From contig JAFVDC010000215.1 of NCBI GenBank assembly GCA_017478685.1, positions 1 to 15,130 on the forward strand: DNA of 15,130 nt, given 5' to 3'. A model generated the notes under the pieces. It was given only the letters and a program-made list of their open reading frames with translations, had not been told where the DNA came from and ran no database searches. Numbering within the stretch: position 1 is the first letter of the stretch; every line of letters starts with the position of its first letter. The position numbers and the translations under genes are program-made. This document shows, in pieces, positions 1 to 5,938 of the stretch. This stretch comes from Bacteroidales bacterium. GTDB taxonomy: Bacteria; Bacteroidota; Bacteroidia; Bacteroidales; UBA932.

Positions 1-1030
1 GGTGCTTGGAGGCATTGTAATTGATGCCGAGGTCTTCGTTTATAAGGTCTTCCTGGACCTCTACAGGCTCTCCCTTCACCGCCTTTTCAATCTCGTCAAG
101 GTTCCAGCGTTTTTCCGGGTTCCGGATAAGGAGGCCACGGCAAATCAGGGCAAGGGGGTCCGGCATGTCTGAGGGAATGGCGATGCGCCCTTTCACCTTG
201 TCAAGGGCCATTTCATGCTCTTTGGCCATGAAGGCGCCTTCTCCCATCCAAAGGGAGAGGATGGTCATGCCAAGGGAATAGAAATCGGCCTTATGGGTTA
301 GTTCACAATAGGTTAAGCCGTCTTTCACAGCGGTATTCTCCTGGGCGTACACCTCCGGGGCGGCGTAGATTCTGGTGCGGGACTGGAGGGTTTTTGACAG
401 GCCGTCCGGGCCGATTATGTCGGCAATTCCGAAGTCGCAGAGCACAACGTCCCAGCTTTCCTTGCTCCGGATGAGGATGTTGGCGGGCTTTACGTCCTTG
501 TGAAGCACCCCGGCTGCATGCATGCGGTCAAGGGCATAGGCTATTTTCACAATTATGGCAAGGATAGCCTCCGCATTGCCCTTGAGGTTCTCCTTGGCAA
601 CGCTGCCTGCCGGGATATACTCCATCAGCTCATAGTCCGGGCCGAAGGACTCTATCCTGGGGATGAGGTAGTCCTTGTCCTGCATATTTTGAAGGGCCCT
701 GAGGACTTTCTCATTGGTCCTGAAGCCCTTGTGGCACAGCTTGAGGGCGTATTTGCGGTTATCGGCGTCCTTTACAACGTAGATGTCGCCTTCGGCACCG
801 CTGCCTATGGGCTCAACCACGGTGAAGGTTTTTCCGCCGGCAGTTACGGTGTCCCCGGCCTTATGGCTTGTAGCCGGGGCGGGACTTTTGAGGCCGACAG
901 GAGCCGCAGTCTTTTCCGGAGCGGCGGCCGTATTTTTCGGAGCCGTAGCTGTCTTCTCCGGAGCCGTAGCCGTCTTTTGGGGCGCCACGGCGGTTTTTTC
1001 GGGAGCAGTTGCAGTTTTTTCTGGGATCAT
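1..1030 (-). CDS. Ser/Thr protein kinase (Hanks type), C-terminus beyond window
   Basis: I translated this frame directly; it is open from the ATG at 1030 to the left edge, giving about 343 residues without a stop. The kinase domain starts near residue 68. The glycine loop is GSGAEGD (76-82), the ATP lysine lies in YALK (K97), the catalytic loop is HKDVKPAN (177-184, D179), the metal-binding motif is DFG (199-201) and the activation segment ends in APE (224-226). All key residues are present, so an active cytoplasmic kinase is expected; HKD replaces the usual HRD. Residues 4-44 are a tandem heptapeptide linker. No transmembrane helix is visible in this part. The ATG overlaps the stop of the upstream zinc-ribbon gene (ATGA), so the two are translationally coupled and probably work together. 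The substrate is unknown, and what follows the kinase domain cannot be seen. Confidence 0.93.
   Translation of the reverse strand, partial: MIPEKTATAPEKTAVAPQKTATAPEKTATAPKNTAAAPEKTAAPVGLKSPAPATSHKAGDTVTAGGKTFTVVEPIGSGAEGDIYVVKDADNRKYALKLCHKGFRTNEKVLRALQNMQDKDYLIPRIESFGPDYELMEYIPAGSVAKENLKGNAEAILAIIVKIAYALDRMHAAGVLHKDVKPANILIRSKESWDVVLCDFGIADIIGPDGLSKTLQSRTRIYAAPEVYAQENTAVKDGLTYCELTHKADFYSLGMTILSLWMGEGAFMAKEHEMALDKVKGRIAIPSDMPDPLALICRGLLIRNPEKRWNLDEIEKAVKGEPVEVQEDLINEDLGINYNASKH
899..1021 (-). repeat. Tandem 21-bp repeat encoding six heptapeptides in the kinase N-terminus
   Basis: Read on the minus strand, residues 4-44 of the kinase are EKTATAP, EKTAVAP, QKTATAP, EKTATAP, KNTAAAP and a shortened EKTAAP. 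The DNA is a degenerate 21-bp repeat, clearest between the third and fourth copies, which share AAGAC(G/A)GCTACGGCTCCG. The segment is rich in Ala, Pro, Thr and Lys and is probably an extended, disordered tether before the kinase fold. Thr residues at fixed spacing could be autophosphorylation sites; that is inference. Copy number may vary between strains by slippage. Confidence 0.85.
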
Positions 1031-1920
1031 GGCCTCTTGTAAACTTTTCGTTCTACGTTGGTTGTGTAAAGCTCACCGCCTTCCTCAACTACCTCGCAGA
1101 GGGTTGCAGGCACCCACTTTCCGCCAAGATCCTCACGGGCACACTGGTGAGGGTTATCGTGAAGCACATGGCAGTAATTGCACTCCCAGGCCATGGTCTC
1201 ATGGAGGGGGATACCCCGCCAGGTTTCCTGCACGGTTTCCATTACGGCAATTTTACGGGCGGTGTAGTAGTTTCGCTGCTCCTGAGGGGTACTGCCGGCC
1301 GGCGGAAGCATCTCTTCCAGAAGTTTCTCCGCTTCCTTCACGGCTTTTTCATATTCGGCCATGATTTCGGCCCTGGAGCGGCCTACGCTGCGCTTAGAGG
1401 GCTGAGGGATGGAGGCGGGAGTGAAGCCCACCTTGGCCATCAGTTCACGGTAGCGTTTTTCAGTTTCCGTGGGCTCCCGTGTGGCCTGATCTTCAGGCAC
1501 TTCCGCGGTTTCAAGTTCGGCCTCAAGTTCCGCTATCTGCATTATGAGACGGGCGGTTCTCTGTACCGCAGGGTCTTTCTTGGCTTTGTCTACGGCAGCC
1601 CTGGCAGCGCGCGAAAGGGGCTGGCCGCACTGGCCGCAGAACGCCCTCAGACCACGTTTCCCGCAGGTGGGGCACTGCACGCCGTCTGCGGGCATGCCAC
1701 ACTCCGGACAGTCTATGTCTTGAGGGTCCATGTGGGCGCCGCAGAATGTGCAGTAATCCACAAGCTTGTGCCCGCATACCGGGCAGAACTCATATGCGGC
1801 GTCAAGGGCGGCCCCGCAGTGCGGGCATCCGCTTCCAACCTTTGCTTCCGGTTTTACGGCCGGTTTTGCGGCGTCGGCCTTCCGGGGCTGGGGCTTCTCC
1901 TGTGCAAGAACTTGTGACAT
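1027..1920 (-). CDS. Multi-zinc-ribbon protein coupled to the kinase
   Basis: The 297-residue protein has six CxxC knuckles in its first 100 residues (C32/35, C46/49, C57/60, C71/74, C83/86, C95/98), enough for three zinc ribbons of the double-zinc-ribbon kind. A short Ala/Lys/Pro-rich leader (1-30) precedes them. Residues about 115-205 are charged and helical, perhaps coiled coil. A last metal-site candidate lies at C247/C250 with H254, H258 and C260. No signal peptide or membrane helix is seen, so it is probably cytoplasmic. Zinc ribbons of this kind usually act as protein- or nucleic-acid-binding adaptors. The downstream kinase starts inside its stop codon, so it may recruit or be phosphorylated by that kinase. 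The ATG at 1918-1920 is chosen because a promoter lies just upstream. No precise family name is offered. Confidence 0.88.
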   Translation of the reverse strand: MSQVLAQEKPQPRKADAAKPAVKPEAKVGSGCPHCGAALDAAYEFCPVCGHKLVDYCTFCGAHMDPQDIDCPECGMPADGVQCPTCGKRGLRAFCGQCGQPLSRAARAAVDKAKKDPAVQRTARLIMQIAELEAELETAEVPEDQATREPTETEKRYRELMAKVGFTPASIPQPSKRSVGRSRAEIMAEYEKAVKEAEKLLEEMLPPAGSTPQEQRNYYTARKIAVMETVQETWRGIPLHETMAWECNYCHVLHDNPHQCAREDLGGKWVPATLCEVVEEGGELYTTNVERKVYKRP

Positions 1921-1974
1921 AGGCTCACGGAACTCTTAAATGGTGCTTGTGCTGTTATGCGGTTAATCTTTCGA

Positions 1975-2005
1975 CAAAATTAGCAATTTATTTCATATCT
2001 ACAAG
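1975..2005 (-). promoter_or_regulatory. Bacteroidetes-type promoter for the zinc-ribbon/kinase pair
   Basis: On the minus strand, CTTG (2002-2005) is followed after 19 bp by TAATTTTG (1975-1982), matching the TTTG-N19-TAnnTTTG consensus of the Bacteroidetes primary sigma factor. The start of transcription would fall near 1968, leaving a leader of about 48 nt before the ATG at 1920. Confidence 0.65.
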
Positions 2006-2144
2006 TTAGCCTCCTGTCGCAGCAACCGGGACGGCAAGCCCGTTTTGGGCCGATAATGCGCCCCGCGTCCATCTTCCCGGGACGGAGGGAGCAAAATCGG
2101 CCCTTTTTGTCCCCTCCGTCCACACTTATGGGACGGAGGGAGCA
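2006..2144. repeat. REP-like cluster A: three hairpin units
   Basis: Units are A1 (2006-2042, degenerate; core arms 2014-2019 and 2029-2034), A2 (2057-2093) and A3 (2108-2144). Each fits 14-nt arm, 9-nt loop, 14-nt arm with core CCGTCC-N9-GGACGG; linkers are 14 nt (2043-2056 and 2094-2107), so the period is 51 nt. A3 is the best folded, pairing TGTCCCCTCCGTCC with GGACGGAGGGAGCA at 12 of 14 positions. The A1-A2 linker contains GGGCCGAT and the A2-A3 linker its reverse complement ATCGGCCC. I recognise nothing in the rest of the gap up to the RAYT stop (2145-2240). Confidence 0.85.
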
Positions 2145-2240
2145 CCGGCCCACCCACCGGGGAAGACCGAAAGTGGGATGCCAAGTACAAAAAGGGGTGG
2201 TTCTGCACCGGAGGACAGCTCGGCGGCTAGTATCATAGGG

Positions 2241-3101
2241 CTACAATAGTTCCAGAAGCCTGCAAACTTCTTCGTAGGAGAGTTTGCACACCCTTGCCAA
2301 CTGATTTGGATCCGAGGAGAAACGATATCTGAGTTGCCGTATAAGTTCTGACTTCTGAGAATCTGACAACATGCCCATTTCATTTACCTGGAACAATGAC
2401 ACGCACAGATCTTTGAGTCCGGCCAGCACCGACTGGTCTTTGAAAGATGGCCCTTCTTTCATTCTTTTTGCTTTGGAAGAAGACCTTAAAAAGTAATTCA
2501 TTCGATTTGGTGTCCTGAATATGGTCTCCACATACTCCACAGGCACGTATGATTCCGGAGCAATAAATCCCCTCTGGTCTATCAGATAATCCGGGGGAAT
2601 TGGCATTTTGCTGTGCGTAAGCCTGGTCAATGCTCGTGCACTCATGCTGCCGGCTTTATGATATGGAGGCTTGTGCTCTTTGAAAAAGGTGTCACCTGTT
2701 CCCCATGCATATCCACCCGGTTCCAGACATATGTTGGCCGCGGGGGGATTCATCTGGACATAGGCCACAGCCCTCTCAAAGGATTCGTCATTTATTGACA
2801 ACTCCCTGATATCAATATCATTGTTTCTAAGGAGTTCGGAGTCGGAGTATTTCAGGGTGCAGTAGCGTGAATACATTCCCTTGAACTTGCTAATGAAATC
2901 CTCCGCCTGCTTCCTTGTGCATTGCAACACAAAATGCACATGATTTGACATAAGGACAAAACAGATAATCTTGCCCGGAAAATTCACGGACAATACTGCC
3001 ACAAGGTTCATGGCATACTTGAAATCTTCATCATCTCTAAACCAGAGCCGGTCTTCCAAATGACTTGTGGTAACCAGCCAAAAAGAGTAAGGACAGTACA
3101 T
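2241..3101 (-). CDS. REP-associated tyrosine transposase (RAYT, Y1/HUH family)
   Basis: The 286-residue protein has the IS200/RAYT pattern: an N-terminal strand (FWLVTTSHLEDRLWF), the HUH motif in LMSNHVHFVL (H54, H56), and a nucleophile candidate Y114 in AYVQMNPPAA, followed by the family-typical GGYAWGTG (129-136). These enzymes nick and join single-stranded DNA at REP hairpins through a 5'-phosphotyrosine link. All catalytic residues seem intact. The last 40 residues (QLARVCKLSYEEVCRLLELL) look like a helix-turn-helix end domain. The gene looks AT-richer than its surroundings: sampled 60-nt lines were 38% and 47% GC, against 63% in the adjacent HD gene. That fits acquisition by transfer. 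Flanking hairpin clusters support RAYT over a plain IS200 transposase. The start ATG lies 103 bp from cluster B behind its own promoter. Confidence 0.92.
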   Translation of the reverse strand: MYCPYSFWLVTTSHLEDRLWFRDDEDFKYAMNLVAVLSVNFPGKIICFVLMSNHVHFVLQCTRKQAEDFISKFKGMYSRYCTLKYSDSELLRNNDIDIRELSINDESFERAVAYVQMNPPAANICLEPGGYAWGTGDTFFKEHKPPYHKAGSMSARALTRLTHSKMPIPPDYLIDQRGFIAPESYVPVEYVETIFRTPNRMNYFLRSSSKAKRMKEGPSFKDQSVLAGLKDLCVSLFQVNEMGMLSDSQKSELIRQLRYRFSSDPNQLARVCKLSYEEVCRLLELL

Positions 3102-3147
3102 AACAAAAAAACACTCTTTTAAAGTGGCTTGCTATTATCCTGCTTGA

Positions 3148-3178
3148 CAAAAATACCCAGGAAAAACGTCTTTTCAAA
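3148..3178 (-). promoter_or_regulatory. Promoter of the RAYT gene
   Basis: On the minus strand, TTTG (3175-3178) is followed after exactly 19 bp by TATTTTTG (3148-3155), a full match to the Bacteroidetes -33/-7 consensus. Transcription would start near 3141, giving a leader of about 40 nt before the ATG at 3101. Repeat cluster B begins 27 bp upstream of the -33 element. Confidence 0.7.
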
Positions 3179-3204
3179 ATTTTTGACCTGTTTTTTTTGC
3201 CGAC

Positions 3205-3292
3205 TGTTCCTCCCGTCCAAAGTTCTGGGACGGAAGGAGCAAAATCGGCCCTTTTTGTCCCTTCCGTCCATGTTTTTGGGACGGAGAGAACA
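3205..3292. repeat. REP-like cluster B: two hairpin units between divergent genes
   Basis: Units B1 (3205-3241) and B2 (3256-3292) are separated by the 14-nt linker AAATCGGCCCTTTT. B1 pairs TGTTCCTCCCGTCC with GGACGGAAGGAGCA with one C/A mismatch and one G-T pair across 14 positions, loop AAAGTTCTG. B2 has core arms TCCGTCC and GGACGGA with loop ATGTTTTTG. A 26-bp stretch (3236-3261) is identical to 2088-2113 in cluster A. The pair sits between the divergent RAYT and HD-domain genes. Confidence 0.87.
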
Positions 3293-3321
3293 CTTGCCCG
3301 CCATATGCCAAAAAACTTGAG

Positions 3322-3329
3322 TATATTTG
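3322..3329 (+). promoter_or_regulatory. Candidate -7 box for the HD-domain gene
   Basis: TATATTTG matches TAnnTTTG and ends 8 nt before the chosen ATG at 3338. No TTTG lies 19 bp upstream (the bases there are CGCC), so only the -7 half is supported. If used, the mRNA would be nearly leaderless. Confidence 0.4.
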
Positions 3330-3337
3330 TGTCCGAT

Positions 3338-3961
3338 ATGAGACCGGACCTTAAATTTTATCTGGACGGGGAGGTGATCCCGCGTTATGCACAGTTTGAC
3401 AAGGCGCACCGCGAAGACCATGCCCGCGCGGTTATTTCCCGTGCCTTGGAAATGGCCGCACAGTACCCTGAAATTGACATTGAGATGCTGTACACGGCAG
3501 CAGCCTGCCACGACCTTGGCCTGGCGGTAGACCGCAAGACCCACCATCTGGAGAGCGGCAGGATAATCCGCGAGGACGTGAGGCTGCGGGAATGGTTCTC
3601 GCCGGAACAGATAGAGGTGATAGCGGAGGCGGCCGAAGACCACAGGGCATCGGCAAAAACCCCTCCAAGGAGCCTCTACGGATGCCTGGTTGCCGAGGCC
3701 GACCGCATGATTGTACCGGAAACCATCATCCGCCGCACGGTGCAGTTCGGCCTGTCCCATTACCCGGAACTGGACAAGGAGGGGCATTGGCAGCGCACGC
3801 TTGAGCACCTCCAAGAGAAATACGCTGAAGGCGGGTATCTCCACCTCCTGATTCCGGGCTCCCCCAACGAGGCTCCGCTGGCAAGGCTCCGGGAAATCAT
3901 CCGGGATAAAGCTCAACTCAGGTATATTTTTGATACGGTTTACGCCGAAGAAAATTCCTGA
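3338..3961 (+). CDS. HD-domain metal-dependent phosphohydrolase
   Basis: The 207-residue protein has the HD fold signature: H28 in AHREDHAR, the H58-D59 pair in TAAACHDLGL, a further H102 in EDHRAS and D122 in AEADRM. HD proteins hydrolyse phosphate esters of nucleotides or similar substrates with bound divalent metals; the substrate here cannot be told. It appears soluble and cytoplasmic. The start at 3338 (MRPDLKFYL) is preferred because related Bacteroidales HD proteins, as I recall them, begin at this point, and because the frame further upstream reads through repeat cluster B. An ATG at 3305 would add 11 residues, but the candidate -7 box would then lie inside the gene. The stop is followed after one base by repeat cluster C, which may act as its 3' end. 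Confidence 0.88.
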   Translation: MRPDLKFYLDGEVIPRYAQFDKAHREDHARAVISRALEMAAQYPEIDIEMLYTAAACHDLGLAVDRKTHHLESGRIIREDVRLREWFSPEQIEVIAEAAEDHRASAKTPPRSLYGCLVAEADRMIVPETIIRRTVQFGLSHYPELDKEGHWQRTLEHLQEKYAEGGYLHLLIPGSPNEAPLARLREIIRDKAQLRYIFDTVYAEENS

Positions 3962-3962
3962 C

Positions 3963-4050
3963 TGCTCCCACCGTCCCGCCATCCGGGACGGAAAGCGCAT
4001 TTCAGGCCGATAATGCGCCCCGCGTCCATCTTCCCGGGACGGGAGGAGCA
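3963..4050. repeat. REP-like cluster C: two hairpin units after the HD gene
   Basis: Units C1 (3963-3999) and C2 (4014-4050) are separated by a 14-nt linker (4000-4013) containing GGCCGAT. C1 has core CCGTCC-CGCCATCCG-GGACGG and starts one base after the HD stop. C2 repeats unit A2 almost exactly: 38 bp (4005-4042) are identical to 2048-2085, including linker end, left arm, loop and GGACGG. The hairpins could end or stabilise the HD transcript. The following gene's -7 box begins 20 bp after C2. Confidence 0.87.
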
Positions 4051-4069
4051 ATATTTAGCTAAAAAAGTG

Positions 4070-4077
4070 TATATTTG
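4070..4077 (+). promoter_or_regulatory. Candidate -7 box for the phospholipase-D-like operon
   Basis: TATATTTG matches TAnnTTTG and lies 18 nt before the GTG start at 4096. The -33 position falls on the end of repeat unit C2 (AGCA) and does not match, so the promoter is partial. Confidence 0.45.
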
Positions 4078-4095
4078 TAAGTTAAATATTCCGGA

Positions 4096-5403
4096 GTGGT
4101 AAAAATCTGGCATATAATCACAATCATGGTTGCGGCGGCCATAGTTTCAGGCTGCGGTTACCGTGGGGCCCTGCATGCATCCTATATCCCGGAAGTGACC
4201 ACTCCCTATGAAGGCGTAAAGCCCGAGTATCAGGAGCTTGCCGCGCTTATGGAAAAGGATACCGGCATTCCGCCCAGCACTGGAAACACCGTGGGGTTCA
4301 TCCCGGACGGCGCAGACAAACTGAAGCTCATGCTCCAGGACCTGGGTGCGGCAAATTCGGCCATCTACATGGACTACTACCGCATTTGCGCAGACTCTGC
4401 CGGAACCATAGTCCTGGACATCCTTAAGAACAAGGCCATGGCGGGGCTGGACGTAAGGGTGATGGTGGACAAAGCCGCTGTTACGCCCAGGAACATGAAG
4501 GCCCTGAGGAAACTTCCTGAAGCCGGGGTTCTTTTCAACAGCTTCTACAAGCCCGTATGGCTGATAGACGGTCTTGTGCCCCCTGCCGGGACTCACCGTG
4601 ACCACCGCAAGATACTTATGATAGACGGCGCCACCGCGTATCTTGGCGGCCGAAACATCCAGGACAAGTACTTCACCTCCTGGAGGGATGCCGACATCCG
4701 CATCACCGGTCCGGCCATAGAGCAGATTGCCACCGTATACATGGAAAACCAGCTGAGGCTGAACCCCAAGGCCAAGCCTCTTCTGACAGCCCCCAACCTT
4801 GGGCAGGCCGCAGCCTCTGACAATGTTCCCGGGCTCACCCAGTACTACGGCAAAACCGTCCAGGTGGTCCACGACTCCCCCACGGACAAAAAACTCCCCA
4901 TGCGGAACCTCTTTGAATGGGCGATCGGCAATTCAAAGCGTTATTTCTGGATCTACTCCCCCTATACGCCGCCGCCAAAGTCCACCATCAAGGCCCTGAA
5001 GGACGCCGCCGCGCGCGGGGTGGATGTTCGCTGGATAGTCCAGGGCGTCTCCGACGTTTTCATGGAGGAATACATTGCCGAATACCTCTACAAGGACCTC
5101 CTCTCCGCAGGTGTACGCATCTATGAATGGCACACGGGGATAATGCACGCCAAGCAGTTTGTCTCCGACGACTACCTGATGGCCATAGGCTCCGTAAACA
5201 TGGACAACCTAAGCTTTTTCTTAAACTACGAAAACGAAGCCATCGTCTACGACGAAGAACTTGCCAAGGTAACGGCCGGGCAGTTCCGGCAGGACCTCGC
5301 GGCCCACTGCCGGGAAGTCACCCTTGAGGAAGTCAAACGCTGGAACATTTTTAGGCGCTTAAGAAACTGGTTCTTCTACACCTTCGGCGGCCCTGTAGGA
5401 TAA
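4096..5403 (+). CDS. Phospholipase D/cardiolipin synthase-like lipoprotein
   Basis: The 435-residue protein carries two complete HKD motifs, HRKILMID (H170, K172, D177) and HAKQFVSD (H351, K353, D358), each followed by the usual Gly/Asn stretch (GGRN, GSVNMDN). This marks the PLD superfamily, which includes cardiolipin synthases that join phosphatidylglycerol or other phospholipids. The N-terminus is a lipoprotein signal with lipobox VSGC (C20), so the enzyme should be membrane-anchored and face the periplasm. No acidic surface-export signal follows the cysteine. The GTG at 4096 is chosen because it gives a full signal with Lys3; the next ATG (4126) would leave a stunted one. The beta-barrel gene begins one base after its stop. 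A role in envelope lipid remodelling is likely, though phospholipase activity is equally possible. Confidence 0.88.
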   Translation: MVKIWHIITIMVAAAIVSGCGYRGALHASYIPEVTTPYEGVKPEYQELAALMEKDTGIPPSTGNTVGFIPDGADKLKLMLQDLGAANSAIYMDYYRICADSAGTIVLDILKNKAMAGLDVRVMVDKAAVTPRNMKALRKLPEAGVLFNSFYKPVWLIDGLVPPAGTHRDHRKILMIDGATAYLGGRNIQDKYFTSWRDADIRITGPAIEQIATVYMENQLRLNPKAKPLLTAPNLGQAAASDNVPGLTQYYGKTVQVVHDSPTDKKLPMRNLFEWAIGNSKRYFWIYSPYTPPPKSTIKALKDAAARGVDVRWIVQGVSDVFMEEYIAEYLYKDLLSAGVRIYEWHTGIMHAKQFVSDDYLMAIGSVNMDNLSFFLNYENEAIVYDEELAKVTAGQFRQDLAAHCREVTLEEVKRWNIFRRLRNWFFYTFGGPVG

Positions 5404-5404
5404 T

Positions 5405-5935
5405 ATGAAGCACATGAAAAAGAAAATACTCACTGCAATAATAGCCATTTTCGCGCTGTGCCTTGAGGCAAACGCCCAGTGGTACGTTGGCGGCTACATA
5501 AGGATGGATTCGTATATCTCTAATGAAGGAGTCTCCACCGTAGACATTTCTCCGGACGTAGGCTACACCTTCGGAAGGTGGAGCGTGGGCGTCGCCTTCA
5601 ATTCCTATGTTTCCTTCTACTTTGGGAAAAGCTTCACCAGCTACAACATAGGCGCAGACCCTTATGCCGAATATTTCTTCCCCATCAACGACTTCATGTC
5701 CTTTTTCATAGAAGGCGGCCTGGGGCTGAGATACCACAAATATGTTGAAGAAGGCTTTGACTACGGCTATTTCAATTTTATTCCCTACGTCGCCCCAGGC
5801 ATAGAGTTCATGCTCTCAGACCACTGGTCCATCCTTGGCCACATAGGGCGCCTGCAATGGGACAACCACCAGAAGAACATCAGTTTCTCCGCAGAAGGGC
5901 AGGCCCTTTCAATGGGTCTGTACTACAATTTCTAG
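5405..5935 (+). CDS. Small outer-membrane beta-barrel protein
   Basis: The 176-residue protein has a signal peptide (basic MKHMKKK, hydrophobic core, likely cleavage after ANA at residue 24). The rest consists of alternating aromatic and polar strands (for example WYVGGYIRMDSY, GLGLRYHKY, ALSMGLYYNF) and ends in Phe, the usual last residue of outer-membrane barrels. About 150 mature residues suit an eight-strand OmpX/OmpA-like barrel. No enzyme motif is seen. It lies one base after the PLD-like gene and three bases before the MATE gene, so it is co-transcribed with envelope functions. An internal ATG at 5414 (MKKK) is a possible alternative start. The ligand or partner is unknown. Confidence 0.8.
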   Translation: MKHMKKKILTAIIAIFALCLEANAQWYVGGYIRMDSYISNEGVSTVDISPDVGYTFGRWSVGVAFNSYVSFYFGKSFTSYNIGADPYAEYFFPINDFMSFFIEGGLGLRYHKYVEEGFDYGYFNFIPYVAPGIEFMLSDHWSILGHIGRLQWDNHQKNISFSAEGQALSMGLYYNF

Positions 5936-5938
5936 GTC

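Larger units (their letters stand above)
2006..3292 (-). mobile_element. REP-RAYT locus: transposase gene bracketed by hairpin repeat clusters
   Basis: The RAYT gene (2241-3101) lies between repeat cluster A (three units, last one ending at 2144) and cluster B (two units, starting at 3205). The distances to the coding region are similar, 96 and 103 bp. No long terminal inverted repeats or target-site duplications are seen, as expected for HUH single-strand transposases. Known RAYTs act on REP/BIME palindromes in trans and are often domesticated. The exact ends of any mobile unit cannot be set from this sequence; the coordinates enclose the two clusters. Confidence 0.7.

Noticed and set aside
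1009..1917. 302-residue plus-strand frame opposite the zinc-ribbon gene
   Set aside because: The minus strand carries clear CxxC knuckles, a matching promoter and a coupled kinase; the plus frame has no recognisable motif.
2145..2164. Short inverted repeat CCGG-N8-CCGG as a terminator after the RAYT gene
   Set aside because: The stem is only 4 bp and lacks a T-run on the minus strand; the neighbouring REP hairpins are far stronger.
2056..2238. 60-residue plus-strand frame in repeat cluster A
   Set aside because: It is translated from the hairpin repeats, with no start signal or domain.
2006..4050. Repeat clusters read as a CRISPR array
   Set aside because: The 51-nt units are internally palindromic over 37 nt, occur in groups of only two or three, have conserved 14-nt linkers rather than unique spacers, and no cas gene is nearby.
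3119..4051. 310-residue minus-strand frame across the HD gene and repeat clusters B and C
   Set aside because: Its ends are translated hairpin repeats and its middle is antisense to the HD motifs; similar peptides arise from cluster A in the same way.
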